Shown in pieces: positions 1 to 6,654 of a stretch of DNA of 6,760 nt. The position numbers and the translations under genes were made by a program. The stretch is from Pseudidiomarina aestuarii (lineage in GTDB: Bacteria; Pseudomonadota; Gammaproteobacteria; Enterobacterales; Alteromonadaceae). The notes under the pieces are model-generated. The model saw only the letters and a list, made by a program, of their open reading frames with translations, made no database searches and was not told the origin of the DNA. Position 1 is the stretch's first letter; every line of letters begins with the position of its first letter. Location: NCBI GenBank assembly GCA_003030745.1, contig PYVG01000041.1:1-6760 (forward strand), written 5' to 3'.

Positions 1-69
1 TTGTCGGCAATGAAATTAAGGGCAAAAGATAGCACAAAAATAAGGATTTCGCATGAAATGTAAGGCGAA

Positions 70-1245
70 TTACCGCGTTCGTTCTAAATACAGACGGGCC
101 AATTGACGTAATTGAGATTGCATGGATGATTGATCAGGAAATCCATATTTTTTGGCGAGCTCGGCAAGGGTTCCACGCGCCTCCAACAAGCCACCGGGGA
201 GCTTCACTTCGTAGGCCGTTAATGACTTTTTATGATCGCACACGCGCCAAGCGAACTGCACGTCATTGAACGGTAAATGCCCGAATGCAAAACCGGCAAG
301 TTGCTGTCTGGCAATGCTGTAACAGGACGGCGATAATATGACCTCATGATGCTGTAACCAGCCAATTTCAGTCGAATAGTAGTGCGCCCAATTATCGATA
401 AAAAGACGTTGGGTCGCTTTGAGTCCGCACGCAATCAGTGCGTTTGGAAATCCACTGGCCATATTCATTTTTCGACCCATGCGAAGAATCTGAAAATCAG
501 CAGCTAGCCAGAACTTCATTACCCCAGGCTCGGCACCAAAGCTACTTCCCAAAGCATCCACGTTACTCTCACGTGCTCGCTGTTTCAGTTCTTGCAACAT
601 CCGAAAGCCAAGCCCTTGGCGTTGGAGCGCTGTAGCAACGGCGATGCGTGTGACTCGCCACCAGCGCCACGAGAGAGCCTCGGGTTGCTGCAAGTAGAAG
701 CCAATTGCTTGCGGCATGATATTTCCTAAAAGTCTGCGCTCACCTTTGAGCACTGCGCCCTGAAGCGATTCCGTGAGTGGACCTTCTTCAACGTACCAAA
801 TGACACCAATCACCGTCTGACCCGAATAGGTCACCATGAGACGCTGATCATTGCCATCAAGAAGGAGTCTGAGGTCATTCGGACTACTTTGGTAATGAGC
901 ATCCAGTAACAGCGCCATGACGTCACGAAGTTCCTGCTCGGTGAGTTGTGTCGCATGGCAATCGCGAATACTGATTTCTTTCTGCCTGGATTCAGGAATC
1001 GTGAGAGGTTCTGTCTGCAAAATCAACGCATCGCGAAGCCATTGTTCAGCGGGGTCATCTGGATGCCAGCGCAGTGGCTGAGTCAGTTCATGCGTTTTGC
1101 AGATTCGCCGTTGACGGAGCCAGTCGACAAAGCGAATTGCAAAGCCCTTTCCGCAACCCTCATAACCATCAATAGTGGTGGCAACCGCCCACACTGAGTA
1201 ACGATCAACTAATTGGCTATTTAGACAAAAAGGGTATTGATACAT
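70..1245 (-). pseudogene. tmcA: Truncated tRNA(Met) cytidine acetyltransferase TmcA (C-terminal part only)
   Basis: TmcA uses acetyl-CoA and ATP to make N4-acetylcytidine at the wobble base of elongator tRNA(Met). What remains starts at the tail of the ATPase/helicase module, seen as TTIDGYEGCGKGF (compare TTVQGYEGTGRGF as I recall the E. coli protein). It continues through an HYQSSPNDLRLLLD segment, then the GNAT acetyltransferase core RIAVATALQRQGLGFRML with the acetyl-CoA loop QRQGLG, and FWLAADFQILRMG, to a C-terminal tRNA-binding-like tail ending in TAA. Family members are about 670 residues; only about 375 have recognisable homology here. The N-terminal domain and the Walker A part of the ATPase are absent. 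Homology fades near base 1197. The frame stays open to 1308 but then runs antisense inside the next gene, so no authentic start exists. The ATG ending at 1245 is only the nearest possible one. The remaining frame has no stop or frameshift, suggesting recent truncation or a retained GNAT domain. Bases 1-69 downstream show no gene. Confidence 0.82.
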
Positions 1246-2443
1246 GTCTCGAGTCTTAATCATTGGAGCAGGTGGTGTTGCTGGCGTGGTCGTGAAAAAA
1301 TGCGCCATGTTACCGGAGTATTTTTCAGAGATTCACCTTGCCAGTCGCACACTATCAAAATGCGAACAGTTGCAAGCTGAAGCCGGAAAAGATCGGGTAG
1401 TCGGTGTCTATAAAGTGGACGCTGATCAAGCCAGTGAAGTCGCAGATCTGATCCGCAAAGTGCAACCCAGCTTGGTGATTAACGTTGCTCTGCCCTATCA
1501 AGACCTCCCAATCATGGATGCCTGTTTAGAAACCGGCGTTCATTACCTGGATACTGCGAACTACGAACCTAAAGACGAAGCGAAGTTCGAATACTCGTGG
1601 CAGTGGGCCTATCAAGAGCGGTTCAAAGAGAAAGGCATCATGGCGTTACTCGGTGCAGGTTTTGATCCGGGTGTTACGAACGTATTTACCGCCTATGCCG
1701 CGAAGCATTACTTTGATGAGATTCATTATTTGGATATCGTCGATTGCAACGGTGGTGATCATGGCCAAGCGTTTGCGACGAACTTCAATCCAGAAATCAA
1801 TATTCGTGAAATCACGCAACGTGGCAAATACTGGGAAAACGGCGAGTGGCATGAAACCGACCCGATCAGTGTTCGCGAAGATCTCGATTATCCAAACGTC
1901 GGCGTGCGTGCATCCTACTTGCTGTTTCATGAGGAGTTGGAATCCATCGTTAAGCATTTTCCAACGCTGAAGCGTGCTCGCTTCTGGATGACATTCGGTC
2001 AGGAATATTTGACCCACTTACGCGTTTTGGAAAATGTTGGCATGACATCTATTCAGCCGATTGAATTCCAAGGTCAGAAAATCGTTCCACTTGAGTTTTT
2101 GAAAGCCGTATTACCGAACCCAGGCTCACTCGCTGAGGGCTACACAGGCCTAACCTGTATCGGAACTTATGTAACGGGTATCAAAGACGGCAAAGAGAAA
2201 ACTATTTTCATCTACAACAACTGTGATCATGCAGTGTGTAACGCCGAGGTTGGCGCGCAAGCAGTTTCCTACACAACTGGTGTCCCAGCTATGATTGGCG
2301 CATCAATGATGCTGCAAGGACACTGGATGAAGCCAGGCGTTTGGAATATGGAACAATTCGATCCAGATGAGTTCATGGCGCGCCTGAACAAATATGGCTT
2401 GCCGTGGCAGGTCGAAGAATGCGAATCGCCATTTAAGCGCTAA
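1244..2443 (+). CDS. Carboxynorspermidine/carboxyspermidine dehydrogenase (saccharopine dehydrogenase family)
   Basis: This cytosolic NADPH-dependent enzyme condenses aspartate-beta-semialdehyde with a diamine (1,3-diaminopropane or putrescine) and reduces the imine to carboxynorspermidine or carboxyspermidine. The 399-residue protein opens with a Rossmann dinucleotide loop, GAGGVAG at residues 8-14, and has ASRT at 33-36, where NADP-preferring enzymes hold the 2'-phosphate. It also carries NVALPYQD (80-87) and the family signature GAGFDPGVTN (137-146). Length and motifs fit the Vibrio VC1624-type enzymes rather than fungal lysine-pathway saccharopine reductases. The ATG at 1244 is preceded by AAGGG at 1230-1234, nine bases away, which supports this start. 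The gene is followed after 4 nt by the matching decarboxylase, which strongly supports the assignment. A possible promoter is TTGCAA (1137-1142), 18 bp, CATAAC (1161-1166), inside the tmcA remnant; this is weak. Whether the in vivo diamine is diaminopropane or putrescine cannot be read from the sequence. Confidence 0.9.
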   Translation: MSRVLIIGAGGVAGVVVKKCAMLPEYFSEIHLASRTLSKCEQLQAEAGKDRVVGVYKVDADQASEVADLIRKVQPSLVINVALPYQDLPIMDACLETGVHYLDTANYEPKDEAKFEYSWQWAYQERFKEKGIMALLGAGFDPGVTNVFTAYAAKHYFDEIHYLDIVDCNGGDHGQAFATNFNPEINIREITQRGKYWENGEWHETDPISVREDLDYPNVGVRASYLLFHEELESIVKHFPTLKRARFWMTFGQEYLTHLRVLENVGMTSIQPIEFQGQKIVPLEFLKAVLPNPGSLAEGYTGLTCIGTYVTGIKDGKEKTIFIYNNCDHAVCNAEVGAQAVSYTTGVPAMIGASMMLQGHWMKPGVWNMEQFDPDEFMARLNKYGLPWQVEECESPFKR

Positions 2444-2447
2444 TGAC

Positions 2448-3584
2448 ATGACCAATAAATACTTAGATTCAGCGATTCCGTCGCCTTGTTACGTATGCGA
2501 TGAGGCGCTTCTTGAGCGCAACCTCAAGCTAATGCAGCGGGTGCAGCACGAGAGTGGCGCACACATTATTCTGGCGCTGAAAGGATTCTCGATGTGGAGT
2601 ACTTTCCCACTGGTCAGAGAATACTTAGTGGGCTGCACCGCGAGTTCTGTCTGGGAAGCGAAACTTGCAGCTGGCGAGTTTCAGCGTGAAGTCCATGCCT
2701 ATGCTCCCGGCTACAAGCCAAGCGAAATTGATGAGTTGCTGCCGCTCGTTAACCACATCTCATTCAATAGTTTGAATCAATGGCAGCGCTACAAAGAGCA
2801 GACGCTTGCCGCGGGTGTTTCAGCAGGAATACGAGTGAATCCGGAGCACCAAGAGGCGGAGACTGAGTTGTACGATCCGAGCGCTCCAGGTTCACGTTTA
2901 GGTATTCGTGCCAGTGAACTTGAGCAAGCGGATTTAACCGGTATAGAAGGTCTCCATGTCCACAATTTGTGTGAATGTGATTCGTTTGCTTTGGAGCGGA
3001 CATTAGCCGCTGTCGAACAGAAGTTTGCGAAGTGGTTGCCGCAAATGAAGTGGCTGAACCTTGGCGGTGGTCACCTCATGACGCGTCAAGGTTACGACGT
3101 CGATCACCTCATTGCGCAACTGAAGCGATTACGTGAAAACTACGACATCGACATTATTCTGGAGCCAGGCTCAGCTGTCGCCTGGCAAACCGGTCCATTA
3201 GTGGCCGAAGTCGTTGATGTTATTGAGAACGATGGCTTGATTGCAATTCTCGATGTATCCGCAACTGGGCATATGCCTGATGTGCTTGAAATGCCATATC
3301 GCCCAGCCGTTACCGATGCTCGTGAGCCGGGTGTACTACCCTACACATATAAGTTAGGTGGTAATTCCTGTTTAGCTGGTGACGTGATTGGTCTTTATAG
3401 TTTTGCTGAGCCACTGCAACCCGGTTCACGAATTATTTTTGAAGATATGATGCACTACACCATGGTTAAAACAACGTTCTTTAATGGTGTTCAACATCCG
3501 CATATTGGGATCTTGCGCAAAGATGGTCGGTTCGATTTGATCCGCTCGTTTAGTTACGAAGATTTCCGTTCGCGACTATCGTAA
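2448..3584 (+). CDS. nspC: Carboxynorspermidine decarboxylase
   Basis: A PLP-dependent, alanine-racemase-fold (fold type III) decarboxylase that converts carboxynorspermidine or carboxyspermidine to norspermidine or spermidine. Visible landmarks in the 378-residue product are ILALKGF with the expected PLP-Schiff-base lysine K45, PGSRLG (147-152), GLHVHNLCE around H172, the glycine loop NLGGGH (204-209) and LEPGS (238-242) for phosphate binding. The catalytic cysteine is in SCLAGD (C308 to D312), and a late active-site tyrosine is in MMHYTMVK (Y337). The length matches Vibrio NspC (about 377). The start at 2448 is chosen because homology begins at once (IPSPCYVCDE) and it lies 4 nt after the dehydrogenase stop. 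A longer in-frame ATG at 2394 would only add sequence overlapping that gene. There is no clear Shine-Dalgarno, so translational coupling is likely. It ends in tandem TAA TAA stops just before a strong terminator. Confidence 0.93.
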   Translation: MTNKYLDSAIPSPCYVCDEALLERNLKLMQRVQHESGAHIILALKGFSMWSTFPLVREYLVGCTASSVWEAKLAAGEFQREVHAYAPGYKPSEIDELLPLVNHISFNSLNQWQRYKEQTLAAGVSAGIRVNPEHQEAETELYDPSAPGSRLGIRASELEQADLTGIEGLHVHNLCECDSFALERTLAAVEQKFAKWLPQMKWLNLGGGHLMTRQGYDVDHLIAQLKRLRENYDIDIILEPGSAVAWQTGPLVAEVVDVIENDGLIAILDVSATGHMPDVLEMPYRPAVTDAREPGVLPYTYKLGGNSCLAGDVIGLYSFAEPLQPGSRIIFEDMMHYTMVKTTFFNGVQHPHIGILRKDGRFDLIRSFSYEDFRSRLS

Positions 3585-3592
3585 TAACACAC

Positions 3593-3619
3593 AAAAGCGG
3601 CGCTTCTGCGCCGCTTTTT
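3593..3619. terminator. Bidirectional intrinsic terminator between nspC and coaX
   Basis: A perfect 7-bp GC stem, GCGGCGC (3597-3603) and GCGCCGC (3608-3614), with loop TTCT, is flanked by AAAA on the left and TTTTT on the right. The A/T flanks extend the stem and give a U-tract in either direction. It sits 8 nt after the nspC stop and touches the coaX stop codon (3618-3620), so it can end both convergent transcripts. Confidence 0.93.
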
Positions 3620-4355
3620 ATTTCTGCTCTGCGTACCTCGCCAAACCATAAAGCACTAATTCAGTGCGTAATTCTCCTCGACGACGCAACTCAATCGGAA
3701 TCAGTGGGGTTGAGCCGCCACTAAAAATAATCCGATAATCAAACCAGTCAAGTTCGGTCTCCGTTACCGCGAGAGCTTGTCGAATAAATCCGACCATAGC
3801 GTTCGTGCAGCCGTTACTTAAACCATCAGGGGTCGACAGGCCGAGTTGGTTCACTTTGCCCCAAGAGCCATCGTGATGGCGAAATACCTTCGGTGCCCGG
3901 TCAATGACTGCCTGCTGCATTAAATCGACGCCTGGTACTATCCAGCCGCCTAGATGACTACCATCGGGGTTTAACCAGTCCGCGGTTATTGCCGTACCCG
4001 CATCAATAATTAAAGTAGCGCGTTGTTGTTCGCTGTGTGCACCAATCATGGCTAACCATCGATCAATTCCCAAGGTTTCCGGTTGCTCATAGGCATTGGT
4101 CACACCAAACGCAGTTTTCTCCGAATGCACTTCTCTGATCTTCACCGAAGTTTGACTGAGCCATTCACTGAGCAATGTCATGCGTTCCTGATTGCTCACT
4201 GCGCCCATCCAAACATTTTCTATCTCGGTTGGGGAACTCGTATTTTTAAGCTCCGAATACGACACATTGAAAAGTGGTTCGAGATGACCATCTGCATCCA
4301 TTAACGCAGTCTTCACCCGGGTATTCCCGGCATCAACGAGAAGTTGCTTCATCAT
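3618..4355 (-). CDS. coaX: Type III pantothenate kinase
   Basis: Phosphorylates pantothenate with ATP, the first step of coenzyme A synthesis. The 245-residue protein has the ASKHA-fold signature of type III kinases: the phosphate loop VDAGNTRVK with D8, LGIDRW (95-100), IIDAGTAITAD with D118, GGWIVPG (136-142), and FSGGS (211-215) near the C terminus. Type III enzymes are typically not feedback-inhibited by CoA and need a monovalent cation; that is family knowledge, not visible here. Two adjacent ATG codons start the frame. The first, at 4355, is preceded by AGGTGAG at 4370-4364, eight bases upstream, so it is preferred. The start overlaps the end of birA by 23 nt, indicating co-transcription and probably coupled translation. 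In E. coli the equivalent place after birA holds the unrelated type I kinase gene coaA. Confidence 0.95.
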   Translation of the reverse strand: MMKQLLVDAGNTRVKTALMDADGHLEPLFNVSYSELKNTSSPTEIENVWMGAVSNQERMTLLSEWLSQTSVKIREVHSEKTAFGVTNAYEQPETLGIDRWLAMIGAHSEQQRATLIIDAGTAITADWLNPDGSHLGGWIVPGVDLMQQAVIDRAPKVFRHHDGSWGKVNQLGLSTPDGLSNGCTNAMVGFIRQALAVTETELDWFDYRIIFSGGSTPLIPIELRRRGELRTELVLYGLARYAEQK

Positions 4356-5331
4356 TTCTTAAACTCACCTCGCCTGCATGATAGGCTTCAATTTTACCGT
4401 CGCGTTTTAACAACAACGCACCTTGTTCATCTATGCCAACGGCAACGCCTCGAATAGCGTGTGTTCCCATCAGCAATTTAACGGCCTGATTCTGATACGC
4501 ATCAAATTGATTCCAGCTTTCACGAAATGGCTTGATTCCCTGATTCTGATAAATCATTAGCGCTTCTCGAACAGCGGTGATGATACGTGCGACCCACTCG
4601 TTACGATCAAAAGCACCGCCCAACGCTTGTTCTAAATCAATCCAAGGTTGCTCAATGTCACGAGCAGCCCACTCAGGCATACTCAAATTAACACCAATAC
4701 CAATAATAGCGGTTGCCGGACCGGTCGCTTGTCCTTCAAGCTCGACCAGAATACCGGCAATTTTACGCTTCTCTATTAAGACATCGTTAGGCCATTTGAG
4801 TTGCACCGCCTGAATACCAGACTCCGCAAAAGCTTTAGCGATCGCGGTACCAATGGCCACACTTAAGCCCATCGCTTGACTCATGCCATTTTCGAGCGGC
4901 CAATACATGCTTAAATAGAGATTAGTCCCAAATGGCGAGCTCCAACTGCGACCACGACGACCACGGCCTGCAGTTTGCGCCTCGGCGACCACCGCAAAAC
5001 CTGCCGTTTGTGGTGTTTGCTTGATAACAGCTTTTAACACATCATTGCTTGAGCCAACGATACGCTCAAGCACCATATTAACGTCGCCTTCTCGATCCAA
5101 AAACTTCGCTAATTTCGCCTCATCAAGAAGTTGCAATGGTTTGTTGAAGCGATAACCGCGCCCGGTAACGCTATACACATCGAGACCTAACGAGGATAAC
5201 TTTTTAATATACTGATTGATGGCCGCACGGCTGAGATTCAATTCAGCACCAATCTGCGTGCCCGAGTGAAACTGTCCATCACTGAGAATTTCAATTAATC
5301 TTACCAATGTTTGCTCTTGTTTCTGTGTCAT
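4333..5331 (-). CDS. birA: Bifunctional biotin-protein ligase / biotin operon repressor
   Basis: Activates biotin to biotinyl-AMP and transfers it to the acetyl-CoA carboxylase carrier protein; the holorepressor form binds the bio operator. The 332-residue protein (E. coli 321) has an N-terminal winged helix-turn-helix at about residues 8-62, including SGTQIGAELNLSRAAINQY and wing TGRGYRF, so it is the repressor-type (group II) ligase. The catalytic domain shows AEAQTAGRGRRGRSW (116-130, biotinyl-AMP loop GRGRRGR), KWPNDV (179-184), KIAGILVE (190-197) and GIGVN (221-225), followed by a small C-terminal domain from about residue 285. The ATG at 5331 lies 3 nt after the murB stop, with only a weak upstream GAGA. 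It overlaps coaX at its 3' end. No bio genes are in the window, so its regulatory target is elsewhere. Confidence 0.96.
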   Translation of the reverse strand: MTQKQEQTLVRLIEILSDGQFHSGTQIGAELNLSRAAINQYIKKLSSLGLDVYSVTGRGYRFNKPLQLLDEAKLAKFLDREGDVNMVLERIVGSSNDVLKAVIKQTPQTAGFAVVAEAQTAGRGRRGRSWSSPFGTNLYLSMYWPLENGMSQAMGLSVAIGTAIAKAFAESGIQAVQLKWPNDVLIEKRKIAGILVELEGQATGPATAIIGIGVNLSMPEWAARDIEQPWIDLEQALGGAFDRNEWVARIITAVREALMIYQNQGIKPFRESWNQFDAYQNQAVKLLMGTHAIRGVAVGIDEQGALLLKRDGKIEAYHAGEVSLRNDEATSR

Positions 5332-5334
5332 CAG

Positions 5335-6348
5335 CTACATCTCTATTAAATCTGATGGCCCGAGGAGGCGGACTTCCACCTCGAGTTGAATCTGAAACGC
5401 TTCTGCCACCGACCGAACGATAGATTGAGCGAGTTCTAGCAGATCGTGGCCACTACCGGGCTTAGTATTCACCAACACGAGTGCTTGTTGCGGGTGTACC
5501 AAAATATCGCCACAACCTTTACTCTTCCACCCTAAACGATCAATCAGCCAACCTGCTGGAACTTTGACTAAATCATTCGGAATTGGATAACCCGGTAGGT
5601 CATCATACTCTGATAATAGATCTTGGTAATGTCGCGCCGGAATAACTGGATTCTTAAAGAAACTTCCCGCATTCGGAGTCGTTTTGGGGTCTGGCAGTTT
5701 ATGGGTTCGTACCGCTACCACGCGTTCAAATATATCGAATGCATTCACTTCATCGCCATTCAAGCTCTGCAATTCGCCATAACTCATTTCTCGGCGCCAC
5801 GTTTTTGAAATCACAAAAGTAACTGAGGTAATCAACCAGCGCTCGGGGTTTCGTTTAAAAATACTGTCTCGATAGCCGAACTGGCATTCCTGATTATTGA
5901 ACTCGACAAACTCCAACACTTGTCGATCCCATGCCCGAACACTCTGAATAAACTCACTGACTTCACGTCCATACGCACCAATATTTTGAACAGGTGCAGC
6001 ACCAACGGTGCCCGGAATCAACGCTAGGTTTTCAAGGCCAAATATATTCCTCTGAAGACAATAAACTACCAGCTCATGCCAGTTCTCTCCCGCACCGATC
6101 GTGAGCTTCCAGTCACTCGTGATTTCTTCGAGAGTAATGCCCTTAATCTTGTTCAATACAATGGGCCGACCGAAGTTCTCAGTAAATACGGTATTGCTGC
6201 CTTCACCAAGAACATAGTAGTTATCTTGCGGGAGTTTTAGACAATCGGATTCGTCATCGATTTCACGCACTTCAGAACCCAGACTGGGTAATTGAAATGT
6301 ATGGAGGTTAATAAGTGGGACATTACGATGCGTCGTGATCATACACAT
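5335..6348 (-). CDS. murB: UDP-N-acetylenolpyruvoylglucosamine reductase
   Basis: FAD- and NADPH-dependent cytosolic enzyme that reduces UDP-GlcNAc-enolpyruvate to UDP-MurNAc in peptidoglycan precursor synthesis. It is a type I MurB of E. coli length. Visible motifs, numbered from the ATG at 6348, are the FAD-binding VLGEGSNTVF (about 46-55), GAGENWHELV, GLENLALIPGTVGAAPVQNIGAYG and GYRDSIFK with R160. Further on are KLPDPK, NAGSFFKNP with the proton-donor serine S229, PAGWLID, and LEVEVRLLG with catalytic-type glutamate E325. The frame is open from a TTG at 6369. ATG codons at 6348 and 6342 are better starts because homology (NVPLINLHTF) begins just after them; 6342 gives a product nearest the E. 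coli N terminus. Neither has a Shine-Dalgarno. TATCAT at 6354-6349 could be a -10 box giving an almost leaderless mRNA, but its -35 is poor. It heads the murB-birA-coaX unit. Confidence 0.95.
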   Translation of the reverse strand: MCMITTHRNVPLINLHTFQLPSLGSEVREIDDESDCLKLPQDNYYVLGEGSNTVFTENFGRPIVLNKIKGITLEEITSDWKLTIGAGENWHELVVYCLQRNIFGLENLALIPGTVGAAPVQNIGAYGREVSEFIQSVRAWDRQVLEFVEFNNQECQFGYRDSIFKRNPERWLITSVTFVISKTWRREMSYGELQSLNGDEVNAFDIFERVVAVRTHKLPDPKTTPNAGSFFKNPVIPARHYQDLLSEYDDLPGYPIPNDLVKVPAGWLIDRLGWKSKGCGDILVHPQQALVLVNTKPGSGHDLLELAQSIVRSVAEAFQIQLEVEVRLLGPSDLIEM

Positions 6349-6354
6349 ATGATA

Positions 6355-6421
6355 GTGAATATCGACCAAACAGGGAATAACTAAAAGTGAACAGTGAATA
6401 GGGAACAGGTAACAGAAAGGG
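6355..6421. repeat. Degenerate 7-nt tandem repeat upstream of murB
   Basis: Four contiguous heptamers can be read on the plus strand: GTGAACA (6387), GTGAATA (6394), GGGAACA (6401) and GGTAACA (6408), all fitting G-N-N-A-A-Y-A. Related units occur a little further left, GTGAATA (6355-6361) and GGGAATA (6373-6379), the last followed by ACTAAAA in the same 7-nt phase. The stretch is non-coding and lies directly upstream of murB. The leftmost copy is only 6 nt from the first murB ATG. I do not recognise a named family for it. Confidence 0.6.
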
Positions 6422-6498
6422 CTAAGTCAAAGACAAAACCTAAAAGAGCGCTCTTTTTAGTGTTTAGGTTTGCTGTTCCCTATTCTCAGTTTACTTTT
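6383..6498. repeat. Imperfect inverted repeat with heptamer-built arms
   Basis: The outer arms, 6383-6408 and 6473-6498, are reverse complements at 23 of 26 positions, sharing for example GAATAGGGAACAG. An inner pair, AAACCTAAA (6436-6444) and TTTAGGTTT (6463-6471), is perfect. The right arm shows the same 7-nt periodicity in reverse (TGTTCCC, TATTCTC, AGTTTAC, TTTTCAC, 6474-6501). The whole 116-bp block could form a long hairpin or cruciform. It resembles a small non-autonomous repeat element, but no coding sequence and no clear target-site duplication were found. Confidence 0.65.
6442..6457. terminator. Perfect 16-bp palindrome at the repeat centre, possible weak bidirectional terminator
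   Basis: AAAAGAGCGCTCTTTT is an exact palindrome at the centre of the larger inverted repeat, followed by one more T. As RNA it would form an A-U stem with a short GC top and a U-run on either strand, like a weak intrinsic terminator. The stem must give up bases to form a loop, so it is weaker than the other terminators in the window. A cruciform tip or protein-binding palindrome is equally possible. Confidence 0.35.
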
Positions 6499-6502
6499 CA
6501 CA

Positions 6503-6535
6503 TAAAAAAACCCCCAGCGTGATGCTAGGGGTTTC
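6503..6535 (-). terminator. Distal rRNA-operon intrinsic terminator
   Basis: Read leftward, the stem CCCCTAGC and GCTGGGGG (one G-U pair) encloses loop ATCAC and is followed by seven T residues (complement of 6504-6510). The A run before the stem can also pair with the T run. It lies downstream of the 5S gene and the first terminator, before murB, so it would stop transcripts that leak through the first one. Confidence 0.85.
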
Positions 6536-6536
6536 G

Positions 6537-6564
6537 TTATTTGAAGCCTGGCGGTTTGCCAGGG
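6537..6564 (-). repeat. 5S rRNA 3'-end duplicate (helix-I-like remnant)
   Basis: The 19-nt plus-strand string TTATTTGAAGCCTGGCGGT at 6537-6555 recurs exactly at 6706-6724, where it covers the true 3' end of the 5S gene and the start of its trailer. In this copy the 5S-like GCCAGG end is joined by five bases to CCTGGC, giving a 6-bp hairpin (6547-6552 with 6558-6563) resembling the two strands of 5S helix I without the body of the gene. The copy also sits before its own terminator, as the real 5S does. The best reading is a deleted second 5S gene. Confidence 0.6.
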
Positions 6565-6592
6565 ACTCGCAGAGCTCGCCCCGCTGCGCAGG

Positions 6593-6618
6593 CGAAAGCC
6601 TAAACTGTTAGGCTTTCG
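6593..6618. other. Perfect 11-bp hairpin between the two terminators
   Basis: CGAAAGCCTAA (6593-6603) and TTAGGCTTTCG (6608-6618) pair perfectly around a 4-base loop, ACTG. There is no T run on either side, so it is not an intrinsic terminator. It belongs to a string of hairpins in the segment between the terminators and may be an RNA-processing or protective structure in the rRNA trailer, or part of a small RNA; neither can be shown from the sequence. Confidence 0.55.
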
Positions 6619-6640
6619 AATTCCCTGCTTCGCCCTACTC

Positions 6641-6654
6641 GAGAGTAGGACACC
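6641..6654 (+). repeat. Inverted 14-nt fragment of the 5S rRNA
   Basis: GAGAGTAGGACACC on the plus strand is identical to the 5S rRNA sense sequence, which here lies on the minus strand at 6735-6722. It is therefore an inverted copy. Together with the preceding CCTACTC it also forms a short hairpin (6634-6649). A 14-base exact match 70 bp from its source is unlikely by chance and suggests rearranged rRNA debris. Confidence 0.55.

Noticed and set aside
22..60. Possible weak terminator (ATTTC/GAAAT stem at 46-59) and an extended -10-like box (TGCTATCTT, complement of 26-34) on the minus strand after tmcA
   Set aside because: The stem is only 5 bp and not directly followed by the T run, and no -35 or downstream gene is visible in the window to support a promoter.
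438..1197. Plus-strand open frames at 438-635 and 946-1197 over the tmcA remnant
   Set aside because: They are antisense to recognisable TmcA sequence and their translations match nothing I know.
1646..2017. Open frames on both strands inside the dehydrogenase gene (1646-2017 minus, 1653-1970 plus)
   Set aside because: Both lie wholly within a well-supported gene, show no family motifs and have no ribosome-binding context; they are shadows.
2394..2447. Longer nspC start at the ATG at 2394
   Set aside because: It adds 18 residues overlapping the dehydrogenase end with no family similarity; the ATG at 2448 matches the usual NspC length and start.
1198..3584. Transposon carrying the polyamine genes
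   Set aside because: I found no transposase, no terminal inverted repeats and no target duplication at either end; insertion remains only one explanation for the tmcA truncation.
6349..6369. TTG start for murB at 6369
   Set aside because: It has no ribosome-binding site and adds residues upstream of the family homology; ATG codons are available at 6348 and 6342.
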